Made by a program: the position numbers and the translations under genes
NCBI RefSeq assembly: GCF_019464495.1
Contig: NZ_CP080492.1
Span: 558,001 to 622,000, forward strand
Direction: 5' to 3'
Source of the DNA: Leucobacter luti
Lineage (GTDB): Bacteria > Actinomycetota > Actinomycetes > Actinomycetales > Microbacteriaceae
Length of the DNA stretch: 64,000 nucleotides
The notes under the pieces: generated by a model
Databases searched by the model: none
What the model was told of the DNA's origin: nothing
What the model saw: only the letters and a program-made list of their open reading frames with translations
In this document: in pieces, positions 54,388 through 63,620 of the stretch
Position numbering within the stretch: position 1 is the stretch's first letter
Layout: each line of letters begins with the position of its first letter

Positions 54388-57300
54388 GGCGATGACGACG
54401 ATCAGATCGCCTGCCTCAAGCCCGCGAGTGCCGGTGAACACGATCCGTTCGACCGTGCCACTGGTGGGGGCTGTGATCGCGGCCTCCATCTTCATCGCCT
54501 CGATCACGGCAATCGGTTGTCCGGTCTCGACGGTGTCACCTACGGCCACCTTGACCGTGACCGTGCCGGAGAACGGCGCAGACACTTGTCCGGGAACAGT
54601 GCGGTCAGCTTTCTCGGCGACTGGGGTCGAGACCGCCACACTCTCGTCCTTGACGAACACTTGGCGCAGCTGGCCGTTGACGCGCACCATGACCGTGCGC
54701 ACGCCCTTGCCATCAGCCTCGCCAATTGCTTCGAGTCCGACGTAGAGCCGCACGCCCTTCGCGAGATCAATCGCGCGTTCCGTGCCCGCCTCCAGCCCGT
54801 ACAGATAGTCGGCTGTGTCGAGCACGGAGAGATCGCCAAACTGTTCGCGATCCTGCTCGAACTGCCGCGTCGGCGCTGGGAACAGCAAGCGATTCAGCGT
54901 CTGGCGCCGCTCCAGGCTCTCGCCAGCCAGCAGCGCGGCGTCCTCCTCCGTGACCGGCGCAACCTCGATGTTCACCGTACGACCGGCAAGCACCTTCGAT
55001 CGGAACGGCTCAGGCCACCCGCCGGGGATCTCCCCCAGCTCGCCCGCGAGGAACCCGACGACCGAATCGGGGATGTCGTAGTTCTCAGGGTGCGCTTCAA
55101 AATCAGCCGGATCGGCGTCGACGGCCGCAAGGTGGAGAGCGAGATCGCCCACCACTTTCGACGAGGGCGTCACTTTCGGGATCCGGCCCAGCATCGTATT
55201 CGCCGCAGCGTACATGTCTTCGATCTTCTCGAAGTCGTTCGCGAGCCCCAGCGCAATCGCCTGCTGGCGCAGGTTCGAAAGCTGGCCCCCGGGGATCTCG
55301 TGCGTGTATACGCGCCCTGTCGGCGACGGCAGGCCCGACTCGAACGGCTTGTAGACAGCGCGCACGGCATCCCAGTACGGCTCAAGTGCGAACACCGCGT
55401 CTGCGTCGAGACCGGTGTCGCGCTCGGTGTCCGCGAGTGCCGCGACGAGCGCGGAGAGTGACGGCTGGCTCGTCGTGCCAGACATCGGGGCCGATGCGAC
55501 GTCCACCGCGTCGACGCCTGCAGCGGATGCTGCGAGCAGCGTCGCGAGCTGCCCGCCAGGCGTGTCGTGAGTGTGCAGGTGCACCGGCAGATCGAAGCGC
55601 TCGCGCAAAGCGGTGACGAGTTTCGCCGCAGCGGCCGGGCGCAAGAGGCCGGCCATGTCCTTGATCGCGAGCACATGCGCACCAGCGTCGACAATCTGCT
55701 CGGCGAGGCCGAGGTAGTAGTCGAGCGTGTATTTGTCTTCAGCAGGTGAAAGCAGGTTGCCGGTGTACGCCATCGCGACTTCGGCGACCGCCGTGCCGGT
55801 TTCGCGCACCGCATCGATCGCGACGCGCATCTGGTTCACGTCGTTGAGTGCGTCGAAAATCCGGAAGACGTCAACGCCAGTGGCCGCAGCCTCGCGCACG
55901 AACGCGCTGGCGACGTTCGCCGGGTACGGCGTGTAGCCCACAGTGTTTTGGCCGCGCAGCAACATCTGGATCGGGATATCTCCGAGCGTTTCGCGCAGCG
56001 TCGCCAAGCGCTCCCACGGATCTTCACCGAGGAATCGCAGTGCGACGTCATACGTTGCCCCGCCCCAGGCCTCGACCGACCACAGCTGCGGCGTCAGGCG
56101 CGCAACGTGCGGCGCAACGCGCGCCAGATCCTTCGTGCGCACGCGGGTCGCGAGCAGCGACTGGTGCGCGTCGCGGAACGTGGTCTCCGTCACGGCGAGC
56201 GCGGTCTGTGCGCGCAGCGACTGTGCGAAGCCCTCCGGGCCAAGCTCGAGCAGGCGGCTGCGCTGACCGGCAGGCGCTGGCTGCGACAGGTCTACGGCCG
56301 GGAGCTTCGCCGCTGGATCGATCCCGTTCGGGCGCACGCCATTCGGCTGATTCACGGTGACGTTCGCGACATGCTGCAGCAGGCGGGTGGCGCGGTCCTT
56401 CGGCTTGTTCATATTGAGCAGCTCTGGCCGCTCCTCGATGAACGAGGTGGCAACATCGCCTGCCTGGAACGCGGGATCCGCGAGCACGGCCTGCAGGAAC
56501 GGGATGTTCGTCGCGACACCACGGATCCGGAATTCGGCGAGCGCGCGGCGGGCGCGCACCACAGCGTCCTCGAAGGTGCGTCCGCGGCAGGTGAGCTTCG
56601 CGAGCATCGAATCGAAGTGCGGGCTGATCTGCGCGCCGGCGTTGATCGTGCCGCCGTCGAGGCGCACGCCGCCGCCACCCGGTGAGCGGTAGGCAGTGAT
56701 CCGGCCGAGGTCGGGGCGGAACCCGTTCGCGGGATCCTCTGTGGTGATCCGGCACTGCAAGGCCGCGCCGCGGAGCTGGATCTTGTCCTGCGTGAGTTCA
56801 AGCTCCTCGAGCGTGGCGCCGGCCGCGATCCGCATCTGCGCGCGCACGAGGTCGACGTCGGTGACCTCTTCGGTCACCGTGTGCTCGACCTGGATTCGAG
56901 GGTTCATCTCGATGAACACATGCTCGCCAGCACGGTCGCCCTCGGTATCGAGCAGAAACTCCACAGTGCCGGCGTTTTCGTAGCCAATGGATTTGGCGAA
57001 CGCGATCGCGTCGCGCGTCAGTTCCGCACGCTTCGCCTCTGAGAGGTTGGGGGCCGGTGCGATCTCAACCACTTTCTGGTGGCGGCGCTGCACTGAGCAG
57101 TCGCGCTCGTAGAGGTGGACCGTGCCACCTGTGGCATCCGCGAGGATCTGCACTTCGATGTGGCGCGGGCGCAGCACAGCCTGCTCGATGAACATCGTGG
57201 CGTCACCGAACGCCGATTCGGCCTCGCGCATCGCCGCTTCCAGCGCATCGCGCAGATCCTCCGGCCGCTCAACGCGGCGCATCCCGCGCCCGCCGCCACC

Positions 57301-57783
57301 AGCTACGGCCTTGGCGAACAGCGGGTAGCCGATCTCTGCGCCGCCTGCGACGAGCGCCTCAATGTCCTGTGAGGGCGGAGTGGAGCGCAGCACCGGCACT
57401 CCAGCAGCGATCGCGTGTTCTTTCGCGGCCACTTTGTTCCCAGCCATCTCCAGCGCGGTCTTGCCCGGCCCAATGAACCGAATGCCATTCGCCGCTGCCG
57501 CTGCCGCGAGCTCTGGATTTTCAGAGAGGAACCCATAGCCCGGGTAAATGGCGTCTGCGCCACACTCGAGTGCAACGCGGATGATCTCGGCGACGTCCAG
57601 GTACGCCCGGACAGGGTGCCCAACCTCACCAATGAGGTATGCCTCATCAGCCTTGAGCCGGTGCAGCGAATTCCGATCTTCGTAGGGAAAAACCGCGACC
57701 GTCAGCGCTCCCAGCTCGTGCGCCGCGCGAAACGCGCGAATCGCGATTTCACCACGATTGGCAACCAAAACCTTCGTGAACAT
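54385..57783 (-). CDS. pyc: Pyruvate carboxylase
   Basis: Biotin enzyme that carboxylates pyruvate to oxaloacetate (anaplerosis). 1132 residues. Domain order: biotin carboxylase (MFTKVLVANRGEIAIRAFRA, ATP-grasp AGGGGRGMRRV, FIEMNPRIQVEHTVTE; about 1-450), carboxyltransferase (TTFRDAHQSLLATRVRTKD, GTTSQPSLSALV; about 530-830), linker domain, and biotin carrier domain with EAMKMEA, the Lys being biotinylated, near the end. ATG 57783 is fixed by the VANRGEIA start and GAGGAG about 9 nt upstream; an in-frame extension to 58221 is not conserved. Followed closely by def. Confidence 0.97.
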   Translation of the reverse strand: MFTKVLVANRGEIAIRAFRAAHELGALTVAVFPYEDRNSLHRLKADEAYLIGEVGHPVRAYLDVAEIIRVALECGADAIYPGYGFLSENPELAAAAAANGIRFIGPGKTALEMAGNKVAAKEHAIAAGVPVLRSTPPSQDIEALVAGGAEIGYPLFAKAVAGGGGRGMRRVERPEDLRDALEAAMREAESAFGDATMFIEQAVLRPRHIEVQILADATGGTVHLYERDCSVQRRHQKVVEIAPAPNLSEAKRAELTRDAIAFAKSIGYENAGTVEFLLDTEGDRAGEHVFIEMNPRIQVEHTVTEEVTDVDLVRAQMRIAAGATLEELELTQDKIQLRGAALQCRITTEDPANGFRPDLGRITAYRSPGGGGVRLDGGTINAGAQISPHFDSMLAKLTCRGRTFEDAVVRARRALAEFRIRGVATNIPFLQAVLADPAFQAGDVATSFIEERPELLNMNKPKDRATRLLQHVANVTVNQPNGVRPNGIDPAAKLPAVDLSQPAPAGQRSRLLELGPEGFAQSLRAQTALAVTETTFRDAHQSLLATRVRTKDLARVAPHVARLTPQLWSVEAWGGATYDVALRFLGEDPWERLATLRETLGDIPIQMLLRGQNTVGYTPYPANVASAFVREAAATGVDVFRIFDALNDVNQMRVAIDAVRETGTAVAEVAMAYTGNLLSPAEDKYTLDYYLGLAEQIVDAGAHVLAIKDMAGLLRPAAAAKLVTALRERFDLPVHLHTHDTPGGQLATLLAASAAGVDAVDVASAPMSGTTSQPSLSALVAALADTERDTGLDADAVFALEPYWDAVRAVYKPFESGLPSPTGRVYTHEIPGGQLSNLRQQAIALGLANDFEKIEDMYAAANTMLGRIPKVTPSSKVVGDLALHLAAVDADPADFEAHPENYDIPDSVVGFLAGELGEIPGGWPEPFRSKVLAGRTVNIEVAPVTEEDAALLAGESLERRQTLNRLLFPAPTRQFEQDREQFGDLSVLDTADYLYGLEAGTERAIDLAKGVRLYVGLEAIGEADGKGVRTVMVRVNGQLRQVFVKDESVAVSTPVAEKADRTVPGQVSAPFSGTVTVKVAVGDTVETGQPIAVIEAMKMEAAITAPTSGTVERIVFTGTRGLEAGDLIVVIA

Positions 57784-57849
57784 GCAGAAACACTCCTCTG
57801 TATTAGGCCAACGCCGGTTGCCCAGACCGCGCGAATCGTTCGATATCAA

Positions 57850-57867
57850 GATACATGGAAACGTATC
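57850..57867. promoter_or_regulatory. Inverted repeat GATAC-N8-GTATC upstream of pyc
   Basis: GATAC (57850-57854) and GTATC (57863-57867) lie 67-84 bp before the pyc start in the divergent region. Possible operator; the cognate regulator is unknown. Confidence 0.35.
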
Positions 57868-58048
57868 GCGCAGAGGCACATACGATTGCGCGCGCCTCCA
57901 GGCACCGTCTTGAGGGGTGCATACGCGCAGGCAGAACTGGGACTTCCGCCTGTAACAGTGCCGGAATACAGTTATCGCTACCTGTGCGTTCTGTCGCTGT
58001 TGACACCGCCGGGCACCTTTCGTCCGTCTCACAATGCCGAAGGAACCA

Positions 58049-60894
58049 ATGACCGTCACCAGACCGGGAGGTGGTGTGCGCGCTCGCCGCCACGTCGCCA
58101 CCACCGCAACACTCGCCCTCGCCGCCAGCATGCTGATGCTGCCGGCCACCGCCGCATTCGCCGATGACGCCATCGACGGCCCGCAGACTTCGGGAGACAG
58201 CGTCTTCCCGAACGTCGGCAACGGCGGCTACGACGCACTCGACTACGACGTTTCGCTGGCGTGGACGCCAGACGCTCAGCAAACCACGAACCTCGTCGCC
58301 GGCAGCATGGGGGCTGCCACCACGACGATGACCGCGCGCGCAGCACAGCCGCTGCGCACATTCTCCCTCGACTTCGAGGGCATGGAGATTGACTCGATCA
58401 CGGTCAACGGCCAGCCTGCCACGTGGACTCGCGACATTGATGCCGCTGCGATCAAGTACAAGCTCGTGATCACACCGGCGACCCCGGTTTCCGGGGACTT
58501 TACGACCACGATCAAGTACCACGGTGTGCCCGTCACGCACATCGACCTCGACGGCGCAGCCGAGGGGTGGAGCCGCACCAGTGACGGCGCGATGCTGCTC
58601 GGCCAGCCCATCGGCATGATGGCGGGCTACCCGCACAACAACACGCCGGCAGACAAGGCGACATACACCTTCACGATCGACATCCCGTCGACGCATTCGG
58701 CCGCCAACGGCACCGGAGCGGCGCCCGCCGCCGCCGTCAGCAACGGCGAGCTGAAGTCGCGCACACCGTCAGCTGACGGCTCGCGCACCACCTGGGTGTG
58801 GCGCCAGGACAAGCAGATGGCCTCCGAGCTCGCAATCATCGGAATCGGCCGCTACGACGTAATCGAGAGCTCCATAGTGCTCAGCGATGGTCGCACCATC
58901 CCCAGCTGGTCATTCATCGATTCAACACTGTCGGTAGCGAACAAGACAACGGTAACCAACCGGCTTGCGCAGTTGCAGACCATCACGCAGAACCTGGAAA
59001 AGGTCTACGGGCCGTATCCGGGCAATAGCACGGGTGTGGTCGTCGACACCGTGCCCTCAGCGATCAACTACGCGCTCGAGACGCAGGATCGTTCATTCTT
59101 CCCATCCGCGAGCTCGGTCGGTGGCAACACGCTCATTCACGAGCTGATTCACCAGTGGTACGGCGACAATGTGGCGCCGTCGACCTGGACCGACATCTGG
59201 ATCGGTGAGGGCATGGCCACCTGGGGGCCGACGCACTACAACAGCCAGGCTGGCTTCGGCACCGGCGCTTCCACCGAGCAGACCTACTTCAACTCGTGGA
59301 ACAGCAAGGCCGCGAACTCCCCTGACTGGACGATTGCTCCGGGCTTGCAGAACAACTCCGCCGAGCTATACGGCTACCAGACCTACACGCGCAGCGCGCA
59401 GTTCTGGGAGGCGCTCAAGATCTCCATCGGTGACGAGGCGTTCTTCAAGCTCGTTCCCGAGTGGCAGGCCCGCTACGGCGGCCTCAGCGTTTCGGGCGCA
59501 GAGCTCAAGGCACTCGCGGAGGAGCTCTCGGGTCACGACCTGACCGCCTTCTGGAACGCGTGGATCATGACCCCCGCGAAGCCGGCCTGGCCCGAGAAGC
59601 TCACCGCGAGCCTCACGACGCCCGAGCGCACCGAGCCTGCAAAGCGCGGCGACGAAATCGTGTACTCACTGACGGCGACGAACACGGGCAAGGTGCCGCT
59701 CGCGACCTCCGTGATCACCGTTGACGCCACCTCGCTGCTCGCCAGCGCAACGCTCGCGACCCCGCTGCCCGAGAGCGTCACGCTCGATGGCACCACGCTG
59801 AGCTGGGCGGTTCCGGCAACGGCGCCCGGCGCCGCTGCCGCAGTAACACTCAAGGCCGTGGTGTCTGACACCGCGTCTGGCGGCACGATCGACGCCGCTG
59901 CACAGGTCGCAACGCTCGGTGGCACCTGCACTGAGTGCTCAACGTCGCTCGACGTGACGGAGTACGAGCTGGCCCCGGCTCCCGCGCCGACGATCAGCGG
60001 CGACGCTCGCGTGGGCGAAACACTCACTGCGGGCACCGCCGGCTGGCCGGAGGGCACCTCCTTCAGCTACGAATGGGCGATCGACGGCACCACCGTGGCA
60101 GACGCCACGGCCGAGACCTTCGATATCCCGGCCTCAGCCGAGGGCAAGACGGTGACGGTGACCGTGACAGGCGCCAAGGACCAGTTCCTCCCGGTCACCG
60201 TGACGAGCGACCCCACAGTGGCTGTGCAGCCTGCCAAGGTGGATCCTGGCACTGAGCCCGGCACCGACCCGGGCACTGAGCCGGGCACCGACCCGGGATC
60301 AGATCCGGGCACGGATCCAGGTACTGATCCGGGCACGGATCCGGGCACGGATCCCAGCACTGATCCGGGGGCCGACCCTGGCACGGATCCAGGCACCGAC
60401 CCCAGCACCGAGCCAGGCACGACAGACCCAGGATCCACCGATCCCGGCACGACGGAGCCCAGCACGGAGCCGGGCAGTGGCGCCCGATCGCGCCAGCAGA
60501 ATCGGCGCTCACTGATGCGCTGAAGGGCGCGATCACCTTCCCTGGCACGGTCGCCCCAGGCCAGCGCTTCAGCGTCGGTGTGGGCACCGAGCACGCAGGG
60601 AAGTCCGTTGAGGCCTGGCTCTTCTCGACGCCACGCCACCTGAGCACACTCACCGTGAATGCACAGGGCTACGTTCAGATCACGATGCCGAATGATGCCG
60701 CAACCGGCCCTCACCGGCTTGTGATCGCGAACGCAGATGGCAGCGTGATCGGCTGGGGCCCGATTCTGCTTCAGGCACGCGGACTCGCTACGACCGGCGG
60801 CACCCTGCCGCTCGTCGGGGCCGCGCTCGGCGCGACACTGTTGCTGGGAGGCGCGCTCGTGCTCGCCTCTCGCCGCAGGCAGCGCAGCGCGTAG
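58049..60894 (+). CDS. Secreted M1-family metallopeptidase-like protein with cell-wall anchor; frame split by an apparent 1-base deletion
   Basis: Exported protein of the gluzincin/M1 fold. After a basic N-terminus and signal peptide ending ATAAFADDA comes an N-terminal beta domain, then the zinc site HELIHQWYGDN with the third ligand Glu in IWIGEGMATW. The exopeptidase GAMEN is not evident (INYALETQ instead). Ig/PKD-like repeats and an Asp-Pro-Gly-Thr repeat (about 60238-60470) follow. Near 60490 the frame breaks; the other frame continues APAESALTDALKG and ends in a LATTGG sorting signal, hydrophobic helix and RRRQRSA, a LAxTG-type sortase anchor. The span is one base short of whole codons; one more C in GCCC near 60480 joins them. 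ATG 58049 has AAGGA at 5 nt; ATG 58034 is an alternative. Confidence 0.83.
60238..60475 (+). repeat. Coding tandem repeat, Asp/Glu-Pro-Gly-Thr
   Basis: About 20 imperfect 12-bp units encode (D/E)PG(T/S/A) in the wall-spanning region of the M1-like protein. Confidence 0.85.
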
Positions 60895-60902
60895 TACGCG
60901 CC

Positions 60903-60954
60903 CAGCGGCCGGTGTGCCACGCGGGAGTATTCCTGCGTGGCACACCGGCCGCTG
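60903..60954. terminator. Strong terminator of the M1-like peptidase gene
   Basis: A perfect 20-bp stem (60903-60922 with 60935-60954) extended by a few inner pairs and followed by TTTTGT. It begins 9 bp after the stop. Confidence 0.88.
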
Positions 60955-61052
60955 TTTTGTGCGCCGAGCAAAATCGCCCGGTTGGACGGCAGTTCTTCCG
61001 TTCTGCGCGAACACTTCGTATTCGGACTAGCAACCCTCCAGCCCACATCCAC

Positions 61053-61058
61053 TAAACT
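61053..61058 (+). promoter_or_regulatory. -10 hexamer TAAACT of the parA-like gene
   Basis: TAAACT ends 6 nt before GTG 61065; no Shine-Dalgarno is present. Confidence 0.5.
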
Positions 61059-61064
61059 CGGGGT

Positions 61065-61904
61065 GTGCATGTATTGAGTGTGAGCTCCCTCAAGGGCGGC
61101 GTAGGCAAGACCACCGTGACCCTCGGTCTCGCTTCGGCTGCGTTTTCACGCGGTCTGCGGACCCTCGTCGTGGACTTCGACCCGCAGTCGGACGTCTCCA
61201 CTGGACTGGCAGTCAGCCCCGAGGGCTTCCTTAACGTCGCCGATGTCTTGGAGAGCCCCAAGGAGAAAACGGTGCGCGCCGCGATTGCGCACAGCGGCTG
61301 GAACGATTACCACGAGGGCGGCACCATCGACCTGATGGTTGGCAGCCCCTCCTCGATCAACTTTGACGGCCCGCACCCGTCCGCGCGCGACATCTGGAAG
61401 CTCGAAGAAGCGCTTGCCGTAGTCGAGTCCGAATATGATCTTGTGCTCATCGACTGCGCGCCGTCCCTGAACGCCCTCACGCGCACCGCGTGGGCCGCTA
61501 GTGACCGCGTGCTCGTCGTCGCTGAACCCAGCCTGTTCGCTGTCGCAGCGACCGACCGCGCGCTGCGCGCCATCGAGGAAATCCGCCGCGGTGTGAGCCC
61601 GCGACTGCAGCCGCTTGGCATCCTGATCAATCGCACCCAGCCTCAGTCGATGGAGCACCAGTTCCGGATCCGTGAGCTGCGCGAGATGTTCGGCCCGCTG
61701 GTGCTCACCCCACAGCTGCCTGAGCGTCCGTCACTCCAGCAGGCGCAGGGCGCCGCGAAGCCGGTGCACATGTGGCCGGGCGAGCCGTCGCAGGAAATGG
61801 CCGCGAACTTCGACACGATCCTCGATCGTGTCCTCCGCTCAGCCGGCATGGAGGCCGATCGCGCGGCGAGTGCGCCGACACAGGCCACCACCGTCACCGA
61901 CTAG
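61065..61904 (+). CDS. ParA-family ATPase
   Basis: 279 residues. Deviant Walker A KGGVGKTTV near residue 10, VVDFDPQSDVSTGL (A' box), Walker B LVLIDCAPSLNAL, all ParA/MinD-superfamily hallmarks. No parB, parS or oriC features lie nearby, so it is probably not the chromosome-partitioning ParA but an orphan that positions another cargo. The GTG start has TAAACT at 6 nt, so it is probably leaderless. It is followed by a repeat-rich non-coding region. Confidence 0.9.
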   Translation: MHVLSVSSLKGGVGKTTVTLGLASAAFSRGLRTLVVDFDPQSDVSTGLAVSPEGFLNVADVLESPKEKTVRAAIAHSGWNDYHEGGTIDLMVGSPSSINFDGPHPSARDIWKLEEALAVVESEYDLVLIDCAPSLNALTRTAWAASDRVLVVAEPSLFAVAATDRALRAIEEIRRGVSPRLQPLGILINRTQPQSMEHQFRIRELREMFGPLVLTPQLPERPSLQQAQGAAKPVHMWPGEPSQEMAANFDTILDRVLRSAGMEADRAASAPTQATTVTD

Positions 61905-61950
61905 GCCCCTTCCCCTCCCCTGGTCCCCGGGCGCTGCACGCTGCGCGGGC

Positions 61951-62010
61951 CAGCAGGGCGTTGTTTGAGCCGGCAGGGCGTTGTTTGAGCCGGCAGGACG
62001 CTCTGCGGCC
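61951..62010. repeat. Short tandem repeat, 20-bp unit
   Basis: CGGCAGGGCGTTGTTTGAGC occurs at 61951-61970 (one mismatch) and 61971-61990, then a degenerate copy at 61991-62010. Confidence 0.75.
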
Positions 62011-62172
62011 CGGCGTTGCGTGAGCCCGCAGGGTGCTGTACGCATCACTTATGCAGTGGACCAGTCAGCACGACACTGCACGGATCCGCTGGGCAGTGCG
62101 TGAGGCAGCAAGACATTCTACAGTCCCACCTGGCCGCCCGAATCTTGTGCGTTCTGGCACGCCCACACGAGC

Positions 62173-62741
62173 GCACACCATCACGTTCAGGCGCCAGCGC
62201 GCCTTCGCGCTCGTGCAGGAGATTCGAGCTCGGGCAGGATGCTCCCGACGACATCTCCCTGCAGGGCGTGGAATCTCCTGCGTGAAGTCAACACGCAGTC
62301 GGCTAGCACAGCAGGTTCACCCCTTTGGCGCCCCGGCCCCGGCCCCGATCTGACGCCGCGTGCACCACCGAGAGAGACGCCCACAGCCGGGAGCCAAAGC
62401 CGCACACCGTCACGTTCAGGCGCCAGCGCGGCGTCGCGCTCGTGCAGGAGATTCGAGCTCGCGCAGGATGCTCTCGACGGCATCGCCCTGCACAACCTCG
62501 GATTTCCTGCACGAAGTCGAATACTCGTCGGCCAGCACAGCAGGTTCACCCCGTCGGCACCCCTGCCCCGGCCCCGCTCCGACGCCGCGTGCAACACTGA
62601 GGGAGACGCCCACAGCCGGGAGCCGAAGCCGCACACCGTCACGTTCAGGCGCCAGCGCGCCTTCGCGCTCGTGCAGGAGATTCGAGCTCACGCAGGATGC
62701 TCTCGACGGCATCGCCCTGCACGACCTCGAATCTCCTGCAC
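62173..62741. repeat. Tandem array of a 229-bp non-coding repeat with palindromic core
   Basis: Copy 1 at 62173-62401, copy 2 at 62402-62630, and a partial copy 3 from 62631 to about 62741, all with a period of exactly 229 bp, so not a whole number of codons. Each copy contains GTGCAGGAGATTCGAG (62213, 62442, 62671) and a downstream complementary arm near 62267, 62497 and 62726; copy 3 is a perfect 16-bp pair with a 39-nt loop, copies 1 and 2 are degenerate. Confidence 0.85.
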
Positions 62742-62779
62742 GACCTCGGATCTCCCGCACGGCCTCGGATCTCCCGCAC
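62723..62779. repeat. Three-copy tandem repeat, 19-bp unit
   Basis: GACCTCGGATCTCCCGCAC-like units at 62723-62741, 62742-62760 and 62761-62779 prolong the right arm of the third palindrome. Confidence 0.8.
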
Positions 62780-62830
62780 GACGAGCACCGCACCCGCCCG
62801 CTCCCTCACGAGACGCGGCGCAGGATGCCC

Positions 62831-62865
62831 AAAAGGGGCCTCAGCGCAACGCTGAGGCCCCTTTT
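62831..62865. terminator. Bidirectional terminator at the end of the MerR gene
   Basis: A perfect 16-bp stem AAAAGGGGCCTCAGCG (62831-62846) and CGCTGAGGCCCCTTTT (62850-62865) with a 3-nt loop and T-runs in both directions. Confidence 0.9.
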
Positions 62866-62877
62866 AGCTCTGATCGA

Positions 62878-63459
62878 CTAGGAGATCTTGCGGGTCTTGC
62901 GACGAACGGCGAGTTCATCGACCTCGCTGGACTGCACGCGGTGCTCGTCCATGTCGACGAGCGAGGTCTCAACTTCACGGAGCACTTTGCCGACGGCAAT
63001 GCCGAACACGCCCTGTCCGCGACTGACGAGGTCGATGACCTCATCACTCGAGGTGCACAGATAAACGCTCGCGCCATCGCTCATAAGCGTCGTCTGGGAA
63101 AGATCGTGGACGCCTGCCTCATGCAACTGCGCGACTGCCGTACGGATCTGCTGGAGCGAGATCCCTGTATCAAGCAGGCGCTTCACGAGCTTGAGCACGA
63201 GAATGTCCCGGAAGCCGTAGAGCCGCTGTGAGCCGGAGCCTGCCGCACCGCGGACTGTCGGCTCGACGAGGCCTGTGCGAGCCCAGTAGTCGAGCTGGCG
63301 ATAGCTGATGCCTGCTGCACGAGCGGCAGTTGCACCCTTGAATCCGCCGTCCTGATTCGGCCGGGGAAGCCCGTCATCAAAGAGCAGCTCAGCATCGAGC
63401 GACTCCCCAAAAGGAGCTGAAGAACCGTCTTCCCCTGACGGGTGCTGCGTGTCCTTCAT
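62878..63459 (-). CDS. MerR-family regulator, Rv1830-like
   Basis: 193 residues. After a 40-residue acidic N-terminus comes a MerR-type winged HTH (AARAAGISYRQLDYWARTGLVEPTVRGAAGSGSQRLYGFRDILVLKLVKRLL), then a C-terminal domain (DLSQTTLMSDGASVYLCTSSDEVIDLVSRGQGVFGIAV) characteristic of the actinobacterial Rv1830 group. AGGAG lies about 6 nt before the ATG. It is followed by a strong terminator and preceded by a second MerR-like gene, as in M. tuberculosis Rv1828-Rv1830 except that the bifunctional nuclease between them is missing. Confidence 0.9.
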   Translation of the reverse strand: MKDTQHPSGEDGSSAPFGESLDAELLFDDGLPRPNQDGGFKGATAARAAGISYRQLDYWARTGLVEPTVRGAAGSGSQRLYGFRDILVLKLVKRLLDTGISLQQIRTAVAQLHEAGVHDLSQTTLMSDGASVYLCTSSDEVIDLVSRGQGVFGIAVGKVLREVETSLVDMDEHRVQSSEVDELAVRRKTRKIS

Positions 63460-63620
63460 TGTGCTCCTATCTCGGTGGCGCAGTGCGCCGAACTCCTGTC
63501 AACGGTACCGACCGACACTCCCCCGTGCAACGACCTGCGGACCTGATTTTCGCCGTGTCGCTCTCAAGTTGAACTTGAAGGTTGAATTGGTGCGGATTTA
63601 CCCAGATTCAGGCGCCCAAA

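Noticed and set aside
62173..62779. CRISPR array
   Set aside because: The repeats are 229 bp apart with nearly identical intervening sequence rather than unique spacers, and no cas gene is present.
62239..63231. A 330-codon rightward frame across the repeats and the MerR gene
   Set aside because: It is antisense to a clear MerR regulator and the 229-bp repeat period would shift the frame in each copy.
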